Source: Punctularia strigosozonata HHB-11173 SS5 (taxonomy: Eukaryota; Basidiomycota; Agaricomycetes; Corticiales; Punctulariaceae). From it: DNA of 64,000 nt. The notes under the pieces are model-generated. The model worked only from the letters and a program-made list of their open reading frames with translations. It was not told the origin of the DNA and did not search any database. Each line of letters begins with the position of its first letter. The stretch's first letter is position 1. This document shows, in pieces, positions 1 to 11,524 of this stretch. Made by a program: the position numbers and the translations under genes. The stretch is from the NCBI RefSeq assembly GCF_000264995.1, contig NW_006767433.1, positions 1,582,876 to 1,646,875 of the forward strand, read 5' to 3'.

Positions 1-184
1 CAGCTTTCGTATGTCGAGACATGCATAACGTGCCAAGAACTTGCGGGTCCAGCTATGACGGAATGCTGAAGAACACTCGAGTTTATACGTACGTCACGTG
101 ATCGGAATTTTACGCCATGGCACCGACGCCCGAAGCCTGCTCCCTGCAGTGCTACCTACCTTTACTGTACTTCTTCCGACCCAA

Positions 185-1971
185 ATGCCACCCCGGTTGC
201 CTACTCAAGGGTTCCACGCATACGTTTCGTTCTACTCGAGCGCCGTAGCGCCGTCAAGGGCCCGTGCGTCACGGTCATTAACGACATCCTCCACACCCTG
301 TTTGCGACATGCATCTACGCGGCGTATTCTCACAGGCATATACTCCTCGGGCACTGATGCCAGTGGACGGGTTTGTCGTCTCCCGTCTGCCTCTATGAGG
401 TGATCTCAATCCCCTAGCACAGCGCGGATTCCATGCTTCATTATCACGTCCAGCACCGAAGGATCCGTACGAGGTTCTCGGGGTCAAGAGGGATGCAACG
501 GCAGCCGACATAAAGAAGACCTACTTCTCGGTGCGCAGCATGGGAGTCTTTCGTGCGCCATCAGCAGTCTAACGTCGTATCAGTTGGCGCGCAAATATCA
601 CCCGGATACAAATCCCGACAAAAACGCGCGGGAGAAGTTTCAGGAAATTCAGGATGCATACGATGTACGTTCCTCATCGACCCTTCACCCGAGTTCTGAT
701 CTCGACTGCCAAGCATAGACACTGAAGGATGACTCGAGAAGAGCGGCATACGACCGATATGGGTCTGCGTCTCAGCAACCTGGCTTTAACCCTGATGCCT
801 TCGAACAAGCACAAAACCCGTTCAGCGGAGGGTTCTCCTTCTCTTCTATGTTTAGGTCGGGACGGGAAACAGGGGCACGACCGGACGATTCGGACATGTT
901 TGAAACGCTATTCGGCCCATTTGGTGGCGGTCATGGACGTCGAACGGGCTACACGGAGGTGATCCAGGGAGCGGATATCGAAGCAAGCATTGGGATAAGC
1001 TTCCAGGAAGCCTGCAAGGGAACGTCGCGCACTATCGATCTCACTCCCGTCAACGACTGTCCGACATGTACAGGTACCGGCATGCGCAAAGGCGCCAACC
1101 GTGTTACTTGCAACTCTTGCGGAGGGACGGGTACCCGGACATTTGTGATAGACAACGGGTTCCAGATGTCCAGCACTTGCACGACATGCTTAGGGGCAGG
1201 AACCACGATACCGCGTGGTGCTCGATGCGGAGCATGCTCCGGCGTAGGGAAAGTTCGCGTCAAGAGCACCACCAAAGTGGACATACCCGCCGGTGTGTTC
1301 ACAGTTGCGCCGTAGCGGTTGACAACCTTCTTATCCGATATTCGTTGCAGGTGTCGAAGACGGTATGCTCATCCGGATCCGCGGCGCTGGAGATGCCCCG
1401 GTACAAGGCAAGGGAGTTAGGGGAGATCTCCTTGTCCGTGTCAGTGTCGCGCCCTCGAAGGAGTTTAGACGTCAAGGCGCGAACCTGTACTATACCGCCC
1501 GGATACCGCTCCATACCGCGTTATTAGGCGGTAGAGTACGGGTCCCGACCCTGGACGGCGATGTCGACGTCCGCGTTCCTGCCGGCACCCAGCAAGCGGA
1601 ACAGATGGTTCTCAAAGGTCGTGGAGTAACACCCGCTCTCGGAGGTTCCAAAGGAGATCTACTTGTCGAATTCTTGGTCCAGATCCCTCGGTACGTGATT
1701 GAGACTGCATGTTTTCGCACCGCTGACCGCTGTCACCAGATTGCTGACGGATCGTCAACGAGCTCTTATCCAAGAATACGCTGATGATGTGGAGGGTCGC
1801 ATCGCCTCCACGCAGAAAACGGCCAAGAAGACTGCAGAGGCGCCGAGCGACAACACCTCCGAGGCCAAGACAAGCACGAATGGTACGGATTTCAATTCAC
1901 CGTCCCCGTCGCCGGACGAGGGTGGGCGGATCTCGCTATGGCAGAGACTGAAAAAGCTCATCGGGTTCTGA
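185..1971 (+). CDS. MDJ1: Mitochondrial DnaJ/Hsp40 co-chaperone (Mdj1-like)
   Basis: Six exons are inferred, with introns at 371-422, 531-583, 665-718, 1293-1350 and 1691-1739; the spliced frame gives 506 aa. The N-terminus is rich in Arg and Ser and lacks acidic residues, as expected of a mitochondrial presequence. The J-domain follows and contains the HPD triplet (YHPDTNPDK). Next come a Gly/Phe-rich linker and a zinc-binding region with four CxxCxGxG-type repeats (CPTCTGTG, CNSCGGTG, CTTCLGAG, CGACSGVG). The substrate-binding beta domains then lead to a basic tail ending LKKLIGF. Type I Hsp40s of this form stimulate matrix Hsp70 in protein folding. The ATG at 185 is the first in frame; translation from it gives the presequence. 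Family assignment is secure. Matrix location is inferred from the presequence. Confidence 0.93.
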
Positions 1972-2909
1972 TCTCCGTGTCGTATGTTGAAGGTGCCAGC
2001 GAAACTGACGCGAAACCACGCGCTTCTACTACCGAAAGAGAGGATACGGATAAGGAGAAGGAGAAAGCGACGGCATCGGCGTGAAGTGTCGAGGAGGGCA
2101 GGGGCTGGTGCATGCGAGAGGATTACGATCCCCGCTGATAGAGTGGATCACAACCCTATCCATAAACTAGAGTATATTGTCACCGTTATTTGTCCACTGT
2201 GCTGCTCAACCCCTTGCGACCCCGGCCGGCGAGCGAGAGTCCCGGAGTCGACTGTCACCGATAATATTTCGCATCTGATTGTCTTAGATATTGGACGATC
2301 AAACGCTTCTAACGTCGATCGTATAGTGGCTCGACCATCGTAGATTATGGCGTTCTGTGGAACAGCCGTCACTGAGAGCGACGATCAGCCATGCAGGCGA
2401 TTAGGGTGCCTCGTGGCGGAGGATGCTGCCACGTTTCTCCGAGCCGGGTGTACGCTACGCGGCTGCTGTATCAAGCTTTCCCGAGCTTCGCAAACACGGC
2501 GTCTCTTTGCCCATGCATCCTCTCGGCACCGTTTTGAATGGGGGCAGATCTTTAGATTCGTTCTCGATGGCCCCAGCGGCGGAGACTGTAAAAAAGGTCT
2601 TTTTATGGTTTCTGCCTGTCCCTCGTTTTCTGGACGTCTTCTCGGATTCTAGTGGTCCCGACCAGATATTGCGTCTCCCGGCTTTCAGAGGTCCTAGAGC
2701 AGATCGCCTTACGTGAACGGCCTATACACCGTGGTTGCCATAATTTGGTCCAAAGACTCGCGCCCTGTGTATAATGGGGATCGTATTTATACGAGAAGGG
2801 CGTACCGTCTCCCCACTCCTGAAAGCCCTCCTTCGACGTCTGCCGCCTTCGGTGAAGCGTCCCCGTATCCCGGAGCTGTGGTACTGCCCTTATCCCTGTG
2901 GAGAAAAAA
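1972..2909. other. Intergenic, no gene recognised
   Basis: This is the spacer between MDJ1 and the MFS gene, both on the plus strand. Open frames here are short and show no recognisable motifs. It should hold the MDJ1 3' UTR and the transporter promoter. Confidence 0.6.
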
Positions 2910-5507
2910 ATGACAGGCAGTCGGGCCCTCGACATCGAGGCAATAGTGGTCACACCCACGCCTTCTCTGGGCCATGGTCAAAAGACCGGCTCAAGTCCTC
3001 CACCTGCAATCTCCGGTTTCACACCCGCGTCTCAACGAAACTCTACATCCTCAGTTGATGGGACTCTATTCTACGCCTCTGGAACTGCGGCATCGTCCGT
3101 TACGCGTGTGGACGAACATGACATTAATTATAGGACGCTATCCACTACTCGTATACTAATTGCTCATATTGGGTAGATATCGAAGGTCATCTGTTTCAAA
3201 TTGGCGCTGGCTCATTGATATCATCTTGCAGCGCTGCCTTGTCTTTGTTTCTTGCTACGACTGACGCTGTGAGTTCCTTGTCCAAAGATCGCTACCATGG
3301 CGCATGTGCTTATCGGGGACCAATAGACTATCGTTTCCACGAGCCTGCCAACCATAGCGAAGGAGCTGAATGCTAGCCAAGACCAGTACACCTGGGTAGG
3401 CATATCGTACATGCTCACCCAGACGGCCTTTCAGCCCCTGTATGGGCGGATCTCCGACCTTGTTGGGCGCAAGGTGAGCAAAGGCGCCGCACGCGATTGT
3501 GCTTACGATGCATACGGGGGCGAATAATATGGTTTTGCAGGCTGTCCTGTATACAAGCATGCTGATCTTCGCACTCGGCTCCGCGCTATGTGGGTCGGCA
3601 CAGGTGATTCTCTCCAGGCTTCGGTTCTTCTTGTGCTAACGTTTTGCACAGAGTATCAGTTGGCTCATCGCAGCACGAGCGCTTGCCGGAGTCGGCGGGG
3701 GCGGCATCGTCAGCGCCGTCTGGGTGATCACGGCGGAGATTGTCGCTCCTGCACAACGTGCAAAATGGTCACAAGCTCTCAGTATTACGTGGAGTTGCTC
3801 TGCGATCGCAGGACCGCTGCTGGGAGGACTGTTCAGTGGTTAGTCAACCGAGGATTCCTGGTGCACAATGTCCCATTTCACGATCACGATAGGCAATACT
3901 CCCGGATCCAGCTGGCGATGGGCCTGTGAGTATCGGACCCGGGGTTCTCGCCGCTGATAGCTCACCACCCTCTGCAGTCTACATCAATCTACCAATCGGC
4001 TCAGCGGCACTGTTGATTTTGAGTTTGTCTCTGCGTCCTCTCGAGTTACGGCGTGCGATAGATGCTTCCTGGTACACTTTCTGCCGACGGTTCGACTTCG
4101 TGGGGCTGTGAGTCGTGCGGTTCAACTCACTCGGCGCCCCTCATGGATCTTCCAGAGGATTGTTCATGGCCGGCACGATCTGCACCGTTCTGGGGTTTGG
4201 GTACACGACCATCGACAGTTGCAAGTATTCTGGTAAATTCTGCCTTCTTGAGCTCACGCACGTACAACAGGGTCGTCTGTGACGACAATATGCCTCATAT
4301 CCTTCGGGATAGCATCCTTTGTGGGTGGCGGACTGTATGAGACTGTTACTCGGCGCGAAGCACTGTTTTCTCCTACGGCGTTCAAAAATTCCACCGCTGG
4401 TAATGACCGTTGCTTCTTCACGCCACGTGGACTGATACCGGTCTGTGTAGCAATCATTCTGGTGATCGCCTTCTTGCACCAGTTCGCTTTCAATGCCGGC
4501 ACGTTCTATTTGGCACTCTATTTCCAGGTGCATCAACATCTTCGCTGACGACAGAATGGCAAGAGCTGAATCAGGAATTGCAGGCCGTAAACGGTTTAAT
4601 GCCTGTGGCAGCGGGTCTCATGATAATGCCTTACTCGCTTGGCTCTTCCCTGATTTCCCTGCCTGCTGCATGGTTTATAGGCTATTGGCAGAAACGTTCT
4701 GGCAACATGGCGGCACAAAAATGGGTCATCACCATCGGTCTCGTCCTCTCCGCCCTGGGATTCGGTGCGAATATGTCTTCTTTCTCTGACACATACAGAA
4801 TGTTAAACCTCCGTCGCAGGCCTGATGGCAGCACTCCGGGTTGATTCTTCTCGAGCGTGCCAAATCCTATTCCCTCTCGTCTCAGGCCTCGGCCTCGGAC
4901 TGCTATTTCACGCGCCGTATCAGGTTTTTACGCGGGTCCTGGGACCGGAAGAGCTCGCTTCAGGCACAAGCGCTTTCTTTCTCGTCAGGTTTACTGGAGC
5001 CACGGTCGGCTTGGTCAGGGTCATTGTCTGATAACCTTCGAAGCGTATGCTGATCCCGAGCGTAGTCTGTCGCGGGCGCCATATTCTCTGACCGGCTTGC
5101 GAAGAATGCTCCTGGCGGCTTTATCATTCCGGGTGCGAACACCCCGACCGCTTGGACGACGCTCAAGACCCTGGAGCCGGTTACCTTCCGCACTGACGTC
5201 CTCACCGCGGTATCATCGTCCTTGCAAGTGCGTCATGTCTGCTAACTCTAAGCTCCACAGCAAGAGTCTAAACACAGTTTCATGTTTCTGATAGGCTATT
5301 TGGATCGTCTGCGCGCCTTGTCTAGCTGCAGCATGCCTGGTAAGCCTTCAACGCGACTCTTCTCGAAGCCCGCCTTCGGATGCTGAATTTATCCGGTTCT
5401 TACAGATCTCGATCTTTGTACGGAAGCTTTCAATTCGCAGCCCCGACGACTGCGCAACTGCTCCACAAAAGCGTACTCCCACCTCACAGGGAAAAGAGAA
5501 TACATAA
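2910..5507 (+). CDS. MFS multidrug/toxin efflux transporter (DHA2, 14-TM type)
   Basis: Fifteen exons give 604 aa in one continuous frame. Introns: 3173-3231, 3269-3326, 3474-3540, 3604-3651, 3839-3892, 3926-3977, 4108-4155, 4221-4270, 4400-4450, 4528-4583, 4765-4819, 5014-5065, 5228-5294 and 5340-5405. A hydrophilic N-terminus of about 80 residues precedes TM1 (TIVSTSLPTIA). MFS signature motifs follow: GRISDLVGRK in the TM2-3 loop, RALAGVGGGGIVSAVW in TM4, and the drug-antiporter motif around GPLLGG in TM5. SWRWAFYINLPIG is typical of fungal DHA2 pumps. The C-terminal half carries further membrane segments and ends in a charged cytosolic tail. It probably exports small toxic compounds by proton antiport; the substrate cannot be read from sequence. 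TM1 has TTDATIV where relatives often have LD before the TIV. Intron 8 starts with GC. Confidence 0.9.
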
Positions 5508-6750
5508 TTTGCTAATGCCAAGGATAAATTCGTACTGTAATGCCGCTATGGTGTCTTTTTTGTATAGATCGTCGCGTACGCTGTGAAAATGTACGACAGG
5601 ATCCGAAACCGTTTGGGTAGATTCGTCACTTGCGTTCCGTGAATCGCAAACTTATAACCGTACGGAGGCAATTCAGTACTGCTTTCAGGTCTCCCGGAAC
5701 TGATCGAATGCAACAAGTAAGCTAAATAGCCGATATCGACCGCACAACATGCCGAAGGTCGTGGTACCGCTGCGTCGTCATCTGTACCCATCTGTAGCAT
5801 CTTGATTCATCTTTGCCGATTGAGTCTAGCCTCTTGCAGAAAAAAAACATACGCGCGCACAGATCGATCGCAAATTACTTGACCTCGGTGAATCCATGCT
5901 CCCGGGCGGTTCGTCCAGCGAGTTTTGGGAGTAAACGACCCTAAACGACCCTGGTTCGCAGAAGGCAGAAGGCGACGAATGCGAATTCAATCTACAGATA
6001 AGTAAGCGCATCACGGGAGGGCGGGGATTCTCGCCACTGCTCCGTCTGAAGGTTCTGAGCCTTGAATTCGGGAATCGGAAGACATGCGGCGCGGAAGGGG
6101 ACACGAGGCTGACGCCACGACGTTGTTATACGTCTTCACTGTGGACATTGAGCGGATTTAAGCTATGGAGGAGTGTCAACCGCTACGGGCGTCGTGCCAA
6201 GTGTGGGTGGAACGCCGAGGTATGCATCGTGCGCCGCTTGCACCCACGACATGAAGCGATGGCGATGCGAAACGAGTGAATGGCGGCGAAGAGGGGGGAA
6301 GGTGTTGTCGCGGGAGTCGATGAGAGTCGATGTCTGGAGCGATCCAATACGGCACAGAAGCGCGTATTAGGATTTTGCGGTACGAGCTAAGCCCAACTCC
6401 GTCCCTGCTCGGAGACAATGACGAATAAATGGATGGTGATACTAAACATGCCGTTGACGATAAGCAGTCGGACGACGTCGGTCAACGAGCTCAACGTGTT
6501 TTGATAGGACCTACGAGGGCCGAACAGGGACTGATTGGATACGGATCCGCCATCTTCTGTGACGAGCCGTACCTTTATATCCAAAGTTGATCGTCAGCGT
6601 ACCGCGGTGAACGCGGGTGACGAGGGCGCCGCAAGGGGATAGCATGTGTAGGCGGCAGGGCATGCAGCATACTGGATCACGCGAGCAGCCAATCTAACGT
6701 CGGAAAATGGATGGGCTTCACCGAACCTTCACCTTTGCTCATCGACCACC
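5508..6750. other. Intergenic, no gene recognised
   Basis: The stretch lies between the MFS gene and choline kinase. Only short open frames without motifs are present. There are small tandem duplications (for example taaacgaccc twice and agaaggc twice near 5930-5970). The right end should contain the choline kinase promoter. Confidence 0.55.
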
Positions 6751-8352
6751 ATGTCTCCTATCCTCGGTGCTCATACAGTCTCGTCCCCGGTTCCATTACC
6801 CGGAACTTCCTCGGAGGTCACAAATCCCCTCGAGCGCAAGCTCAGCCGGTCACTTTCCATCAAGACTAACGCGTCTCGCGCTTCCTCTACTGGCTCCATT
6901 CCATTCGGAGATGTCGAAGTCGAGGTCATCACCGTAGAAGGTTTGCCTCATGCGTACACCAAACTAGATGCCAGGTGAGGGTCACAATCATGCCAGGGTC
7001 CCATTCGAGAAACACCATGATGTCAGGTCTGCGAGGGCGAACTGACCGATGGCGGACAGATCGGTCACTCTCCCCAACATGGGCAGTAGGACATATCTTA
7101 CTTTGAAGCTCATGCCTGTCCTTTTTCCACCTTAGGAAGTACAAAACACCCCAGTTCCGCGAATCACTGCTCGACGTGCTCCTCGCGATACCGGTCACGT
7201 CTTGGTTAGACGATGAAATTACCCCAGACCTCGTGAAAATTGAGAAAGTCGCGGGTTCGCTTACGAACGCGGTCTTCTTCGTATCGTGTCCATCCATACC
7301 GAAAGCCCGCACTCTGTTGCTTCGAATCTACGGGCCGTCGTCTGGCGCGCTCATCAACCGAGCGCGCGAGCTCTATACCCTGCACGTCCTGTCCTCACAG
7401 TACCGCATTGGCCCGCGGATTTACGGCACATTCGAGAACGGGCGGATTGAGGAATACTTCGATTCTACTGCGCTTACTGCCTCGGAGCTGCGCGATCCTC
7501 GTATCAGCCGCTACATCGGCGCTCGCATGGCCGAGCTGCATTGTGTGGACATCGAGGCGGTCGAACAAACAACTCCGGAAACACGAGGCGAAGGCAGAGG
7601 CTGGGAAGTCGCAGCCAAGAAGAACTTCAGGACGTGGCTTCCGGCGGCACGCGACGTGCTCGAACTGCCGTCCGTCACTGCGGAGACGCGCGCGGAACTG
7701 GATCTCGACGTTCTCAAGGATCGGTGGATCACCTACATTCAATGGCTTGACCAATTCGAGCGCGAAGAGGGCCCGAGCAAACGGGTGTTCGCTCACAACG
7801 ACACTCAGTATGGCAACCTTTTAAGGTTGACAAAACCTAAAGAAGGTATTCCAGAACATCGTCAGGTGTGTTCTTGTTGTCCGTCCGACTCAGCTGCGGA
7901 GCGCTGACGATTTCACACAGATAATTGTGGTCGATTTTGAATATGCGGCGCCCAATTCTGCCGCTTTCGACATCGCCAATCATTTCCACGAGTGGACCGC
8001 GAACTACCACGGCTCCACCCCCCACCTTCTAGACCACACTCGTTACCCCACTCTCGAGCAGCGCCGCAACTTTTACGCGACGTATCTTGAGCACTCGTGC
8101 CCGCCACTGCCGTCGTCCGAACAGGCATGCATCCCGCTCACCGGCAGCGACTTGGAGAAGGAGATGCAGAAACTCGAGGAGCAGGTTCGCGCCTGGAGCC
8201 CCGCGTCACACGCAATGTGGACAGTTTGGGGTATAGTCCAAGCGCGCGATGATATGGAACGCAACGATGGCCAGGCGGAGTTCAATTACATCGGATACGC
8301 GCAGTGCAGGTTAGAAGGCTTTCACAGGGAACTACAGGCTCTGGGACTGTGA
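6751..8352 (+). CDS. CKI1: Choline/ethanolamine kinase
   Basis: Three exons give 461 aa, with introns at 6975-7135 (long at 161 nt) and 7866-7920. The enzyme transfers phosphate from ATP to choline (and possibly ethanolamine), the first step of the CDP-choline (Kennedy) route to phosphatidylcholine in the cytosol. The key motifs are intact: Brenner's phosphotransferase motif HNDTQYGNLL and the choline-kinase motif VVDFEYAAPNSAAFDIANHF with its metal-binding Asp. The C-terminal ARDDMERNDGQAEFNYIGYA segment also fits the family. A Ser-rich N-terminal extension of about 60 residues, likely regulatory, precedes the conserved kinase fold. It converges on the CCCH gene to the right. Choline and ethanolamine kinases are hard to separate by reading alone. 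Confidence 0.92.
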
Positions 8353-8922
8353 TGCCTAGACCGTAGGATATAGAAACCAGATACCCAAAGTTTTGCCTTC
8401 AGTGCAAATATATCCTTACCGGCTTGGTGTATTTGGTGTTAATGTTGTCCTGCTGACATTTGCAGTTGCATATCGTAGCGACTATGCACACGCTGAGTCT
8501 CGAGCACGATGTCTGTATGCATTCATAAAAGGAATAAAAACATGGAACAAGCAAGTGATACGATGCAGCGGTTGACGATGAGGAACCTCAAATACACGAG
8601 AATGAGCAAGAAATAACCAGGAAAGGGTGGTCGTGAAGGGGCAGCTACGAGGGTCGAGCACAGATTGGGCAACGGAAGACATGGGTCAACAAGTTATTCC
8701 TTTTTTTTTTGTCGAATCGGGGAAAGGTCGCTACCGATGAACGTTTACACATCTAGTCGAGAAACTGACCGAAGCAGTCGGCGTTGAAATGGCGTGAGAT
8801 GTCCGACCATGTATATGCGGAAGTCATAATCATAACCTTGTCGCGGTGTGGCCTGGACGCCGGGCCTGCGGCGAATACCCTGGCGCCGGCGATAAGGCGC
8901 TCGTTCGTCATGTGAAATATCC
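8353..8922. other. Convergent 3' intergenic region
   Basis: This segment lies between the 3' ends of choline kinase (+) and the CCCH gene (-). It has an A/T-rich tract including a run of T at about 8701-8710. A minus-strand frame stays open past the CCCH stop (about 8753-8965) but lies in a different frame and has no family resemblance. Confidence 0.55.
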
Positions 8923-11524
8923 CTAGTTGCGCCTCGAGGAGCCAATAGCTAACTCGGACGTCCAAGGAGAGGCTGTTTTCAGCTCGTTGCCAGGCACCGA
9001 CGAATAGGGCGACGGCGCGGCTAATCGGCTACTCCGGAATGTGGTTGGCCAGTTGCCGGCGCTCCCAGCTCGGACGTGACCGTTGGCCCGAGGTTGTGTG
9101 TGTCTCTGCGGAGGGGAAACCGCGAGCGACGTGGTCGGCGTCGGGGCGGAGGCCACGTTAGCGAGATCGAGACTAATCTCAGTGCCATTGAAGGAATGAC
9201 GATTGTTGGGACTAGAAGCCCCCTTGCCCAGGCGCGTCTGGAATGGCACGATCAGCAAATTTCGCAAACAGGCAGTTCGCGATAAGCATACCTGGTTCTG
9301 ATTGAGATCGAGTCGGCCATTGCGCCCGAAATCAGGGTGCGCAGTCACTGCAATCGGGGACATGTTCGGCTGCTCGTTCGTCGGAAGTATCATACCACTA
9401 TTGAACGTCGGAAAAGCCGATTTGTTCTCCTTGGACGCAGTGCTACCTAAGGCAGTCGTATCGACCCTCAAAGCACCGGGACGTGACCCAAGCGCGAACG
9501 TCGCCTGAGGGGTAACATCCACTGGCGTGGCTGCCCCGGGTACGTTCGCACTGGGAGAAGATCCCTGGTTACGCTTGGCAGAGATGCGGGCGAGCAATGA
9601 CGTGGATGCGTCGTTTGGGTCACTGTTTGTGCTCATCGAGCGGGCACGTTGACCGTTGGTCAAGTTGGTCGGCGGGGGGGTTCCGTCAGCGCCCGGAGGT
9701 GCGCTTCCAGCGGGAAGCTCGGTGTGGATGAAGCAGCAGCGTTTGCCATACGGGCAAGATCCAGATACCCAAAAAGTCTAGGTATATCGATTAGCGCCAT
9801 GCAATGACTATATGCGTTATACTTACCCTGCAAATTTCAGTCTTGTACTTGGGATGGCGAGCAACGACGCGAAGCTCCTCTTCGCCGTGGGCGAACTGAC
9901 ATTTGGTGCCGTACCGGCAAGTTCCCTTCTCCTCCCAGCTGCGACACAACTCGGTCTTGTACAGCCCTAGCTTGCGGTTGTTCGCGCTCGGACCCGACCC
10001 GTTGGGATTCACCTCGACCTGAACAGGGTTAATGCTACCGTTCAAGCCCGCAGACTGAGCGGGCGCTGCAGCATTGTAGGGTCCGGTGTACTGTGGCTGC
10101 AACCTGTTGGCTGCCACGAGCTGGGCATGGGCGGCAAGGTCGTTAATTGCATACATGTCCTGTGGCTGGTAGAACTGGTTGCCATAGACGGCAGCAAGCG
10201 GAGGCGGGGTCGTCAACGCAGGGTACATTCCCGGAACACCAGCACCAGCAGGGAAAGCCTGGAGGTTGTTGGCTGCGAGAAGTTGGGCCAGAGTAGCTGC
10301 TTCCCGAAGGGAAGCCGGGTCAGACGCAGAGTGGGAGTGCGTCGGCCGGAACGCGCCATGCTGCTGCTGGATGCGTGCGACGGCAGGGTTTTCATGGACA
10401 ATATTCGGCAGCATCATATCGTACATTTGTTGAGGGGTACCCATCGAGAGCGCTTGCTGATGCTGAGCGGGATACGGGAAGCCTGCCTGGGGCGGCACCG
10501 GTCCTGGAAGTCGAGCAGACTGACGGAAGGGTATAGGGGCTAGTCCGTTGTTAGGCCTAAAGGACGGTACGCCAGGACTGCCCAGGGCAGGGCCAAGAGA
10601 ATTGAACTGGCGCTGCTGCATCTGATAATCGGTTTCCAACTCGTCCTGACGAGGAGCCAACGACGTCATCACGACAGGTGCATTAACCACAGGCGGTTGC
10701 GGGCGTTGGGCCGGAACGTGGATAACCGTTGGATTACCGGTCAGTGAAGGATACGTTGGCTGATCCGATTGGTTCGGAGTCGACCACTCTCGTTGCTGCG
10801 GTTGCTGGGGCGTGGTATCTCCTGACGGAGGTTTGGCAACTGGACTGCCCCCCGCCTGCTGCAGGCGGCGGAGGTCAGCCATGGACAATCCGCCACTGTA
10901 GGAGTGCGGCCGCTCGCGCTGCTCGCCCACCGCACCGACCTGAGGCGGGGTAAGAGGGGGGACGCGGAGATTACGACTCCCGGAGTCGGTTGTATCGGCA
11001 GACGAGTCCCTGGAGTGAATGGCGCTACCACGACTGTTCTGACTGGGTTCTGGGGATGAGGATCCAGCGCTGGCGTCGGATGACTCTAGAGGGCTTGTCT
11101 CGGTGAATTGCGCAACAGCCGTGGTAGAGTTCTTGGAGTTCGGCGGAGTACGCATCTGACCTCGCAATTCATCGGCTTCGCCACCGCCTAAGTTCAATCG
11201 GACAATCTGATCCGCCAAGTCCCATTCGGGAGTGGTCTCTGCGTCGACTAACTGTCCGGCGCCGTTGAGCCGCCAGCGATCACCTCCGAGGGAAGGTAGA
11301 TCGGAAGACGCGTTGCGGGAGTGCATGTATTGAGACTGCATGGTCGGTTTTTGCAACCCCGTCGGAAGGGACGGCTGACGCTGATGACGCTGAATATGAA
11401 GTATTAGTCAGCGAGTCCTCGACGGTGCAATGGGGACGTGTACCTCTACGGAGGCGGGGACGTCTTCAGGCGGGGTGAAACGACCTGCGGGAGGAGACAA
11501 GGATGTGGTGACTACAGCTTGCAT
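8923..11524 (-). CDS. Tandem CCCH zinc-finger mRNA-decay protein (TIS11/tristetraprolin type)
   Basis: Four exons give 814 aa; introns at 11390-11443, 9778-9826 and 9238-9291. Two tandem C-x8-C-x5-C-x3-H fingers are present, each led by YKTE(L/I)C, with the spacing of TIS11, Cth1/2 and Zfs1. The second finger is split by the 9778-9826 intron. Proteins of this class bind AU-rich elements in mRNA 3' UTRs and recruit decay machinery. The long N-terminal region is low-complexity, rich in Gln, Pro and Ser, and the C-terminal region is Ser/Asn-rich; both are probably disordered and phosphorylated. The start at 11524 gives a short first exon whose splice puts the rest in frame. Targets in this fungus are unknown; fungal homologues act in iron starvation or mating. 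Confidence 0.9.

Noticed and set aside
1938-2084. Open frame overlapping the MDJ1 3' end with an acidic/lysine-rich tail
   Set aside because: It is in another frame, only 48 codons, with no splice site that would attach it to MDJ1. MDJ1 already ends in a plausible C-terminus.
8745-8965. Alternative C-terminus for the CCCH gene
   Set aside because: Different frame from the final exon, and no donor or acceptor pair joins it.
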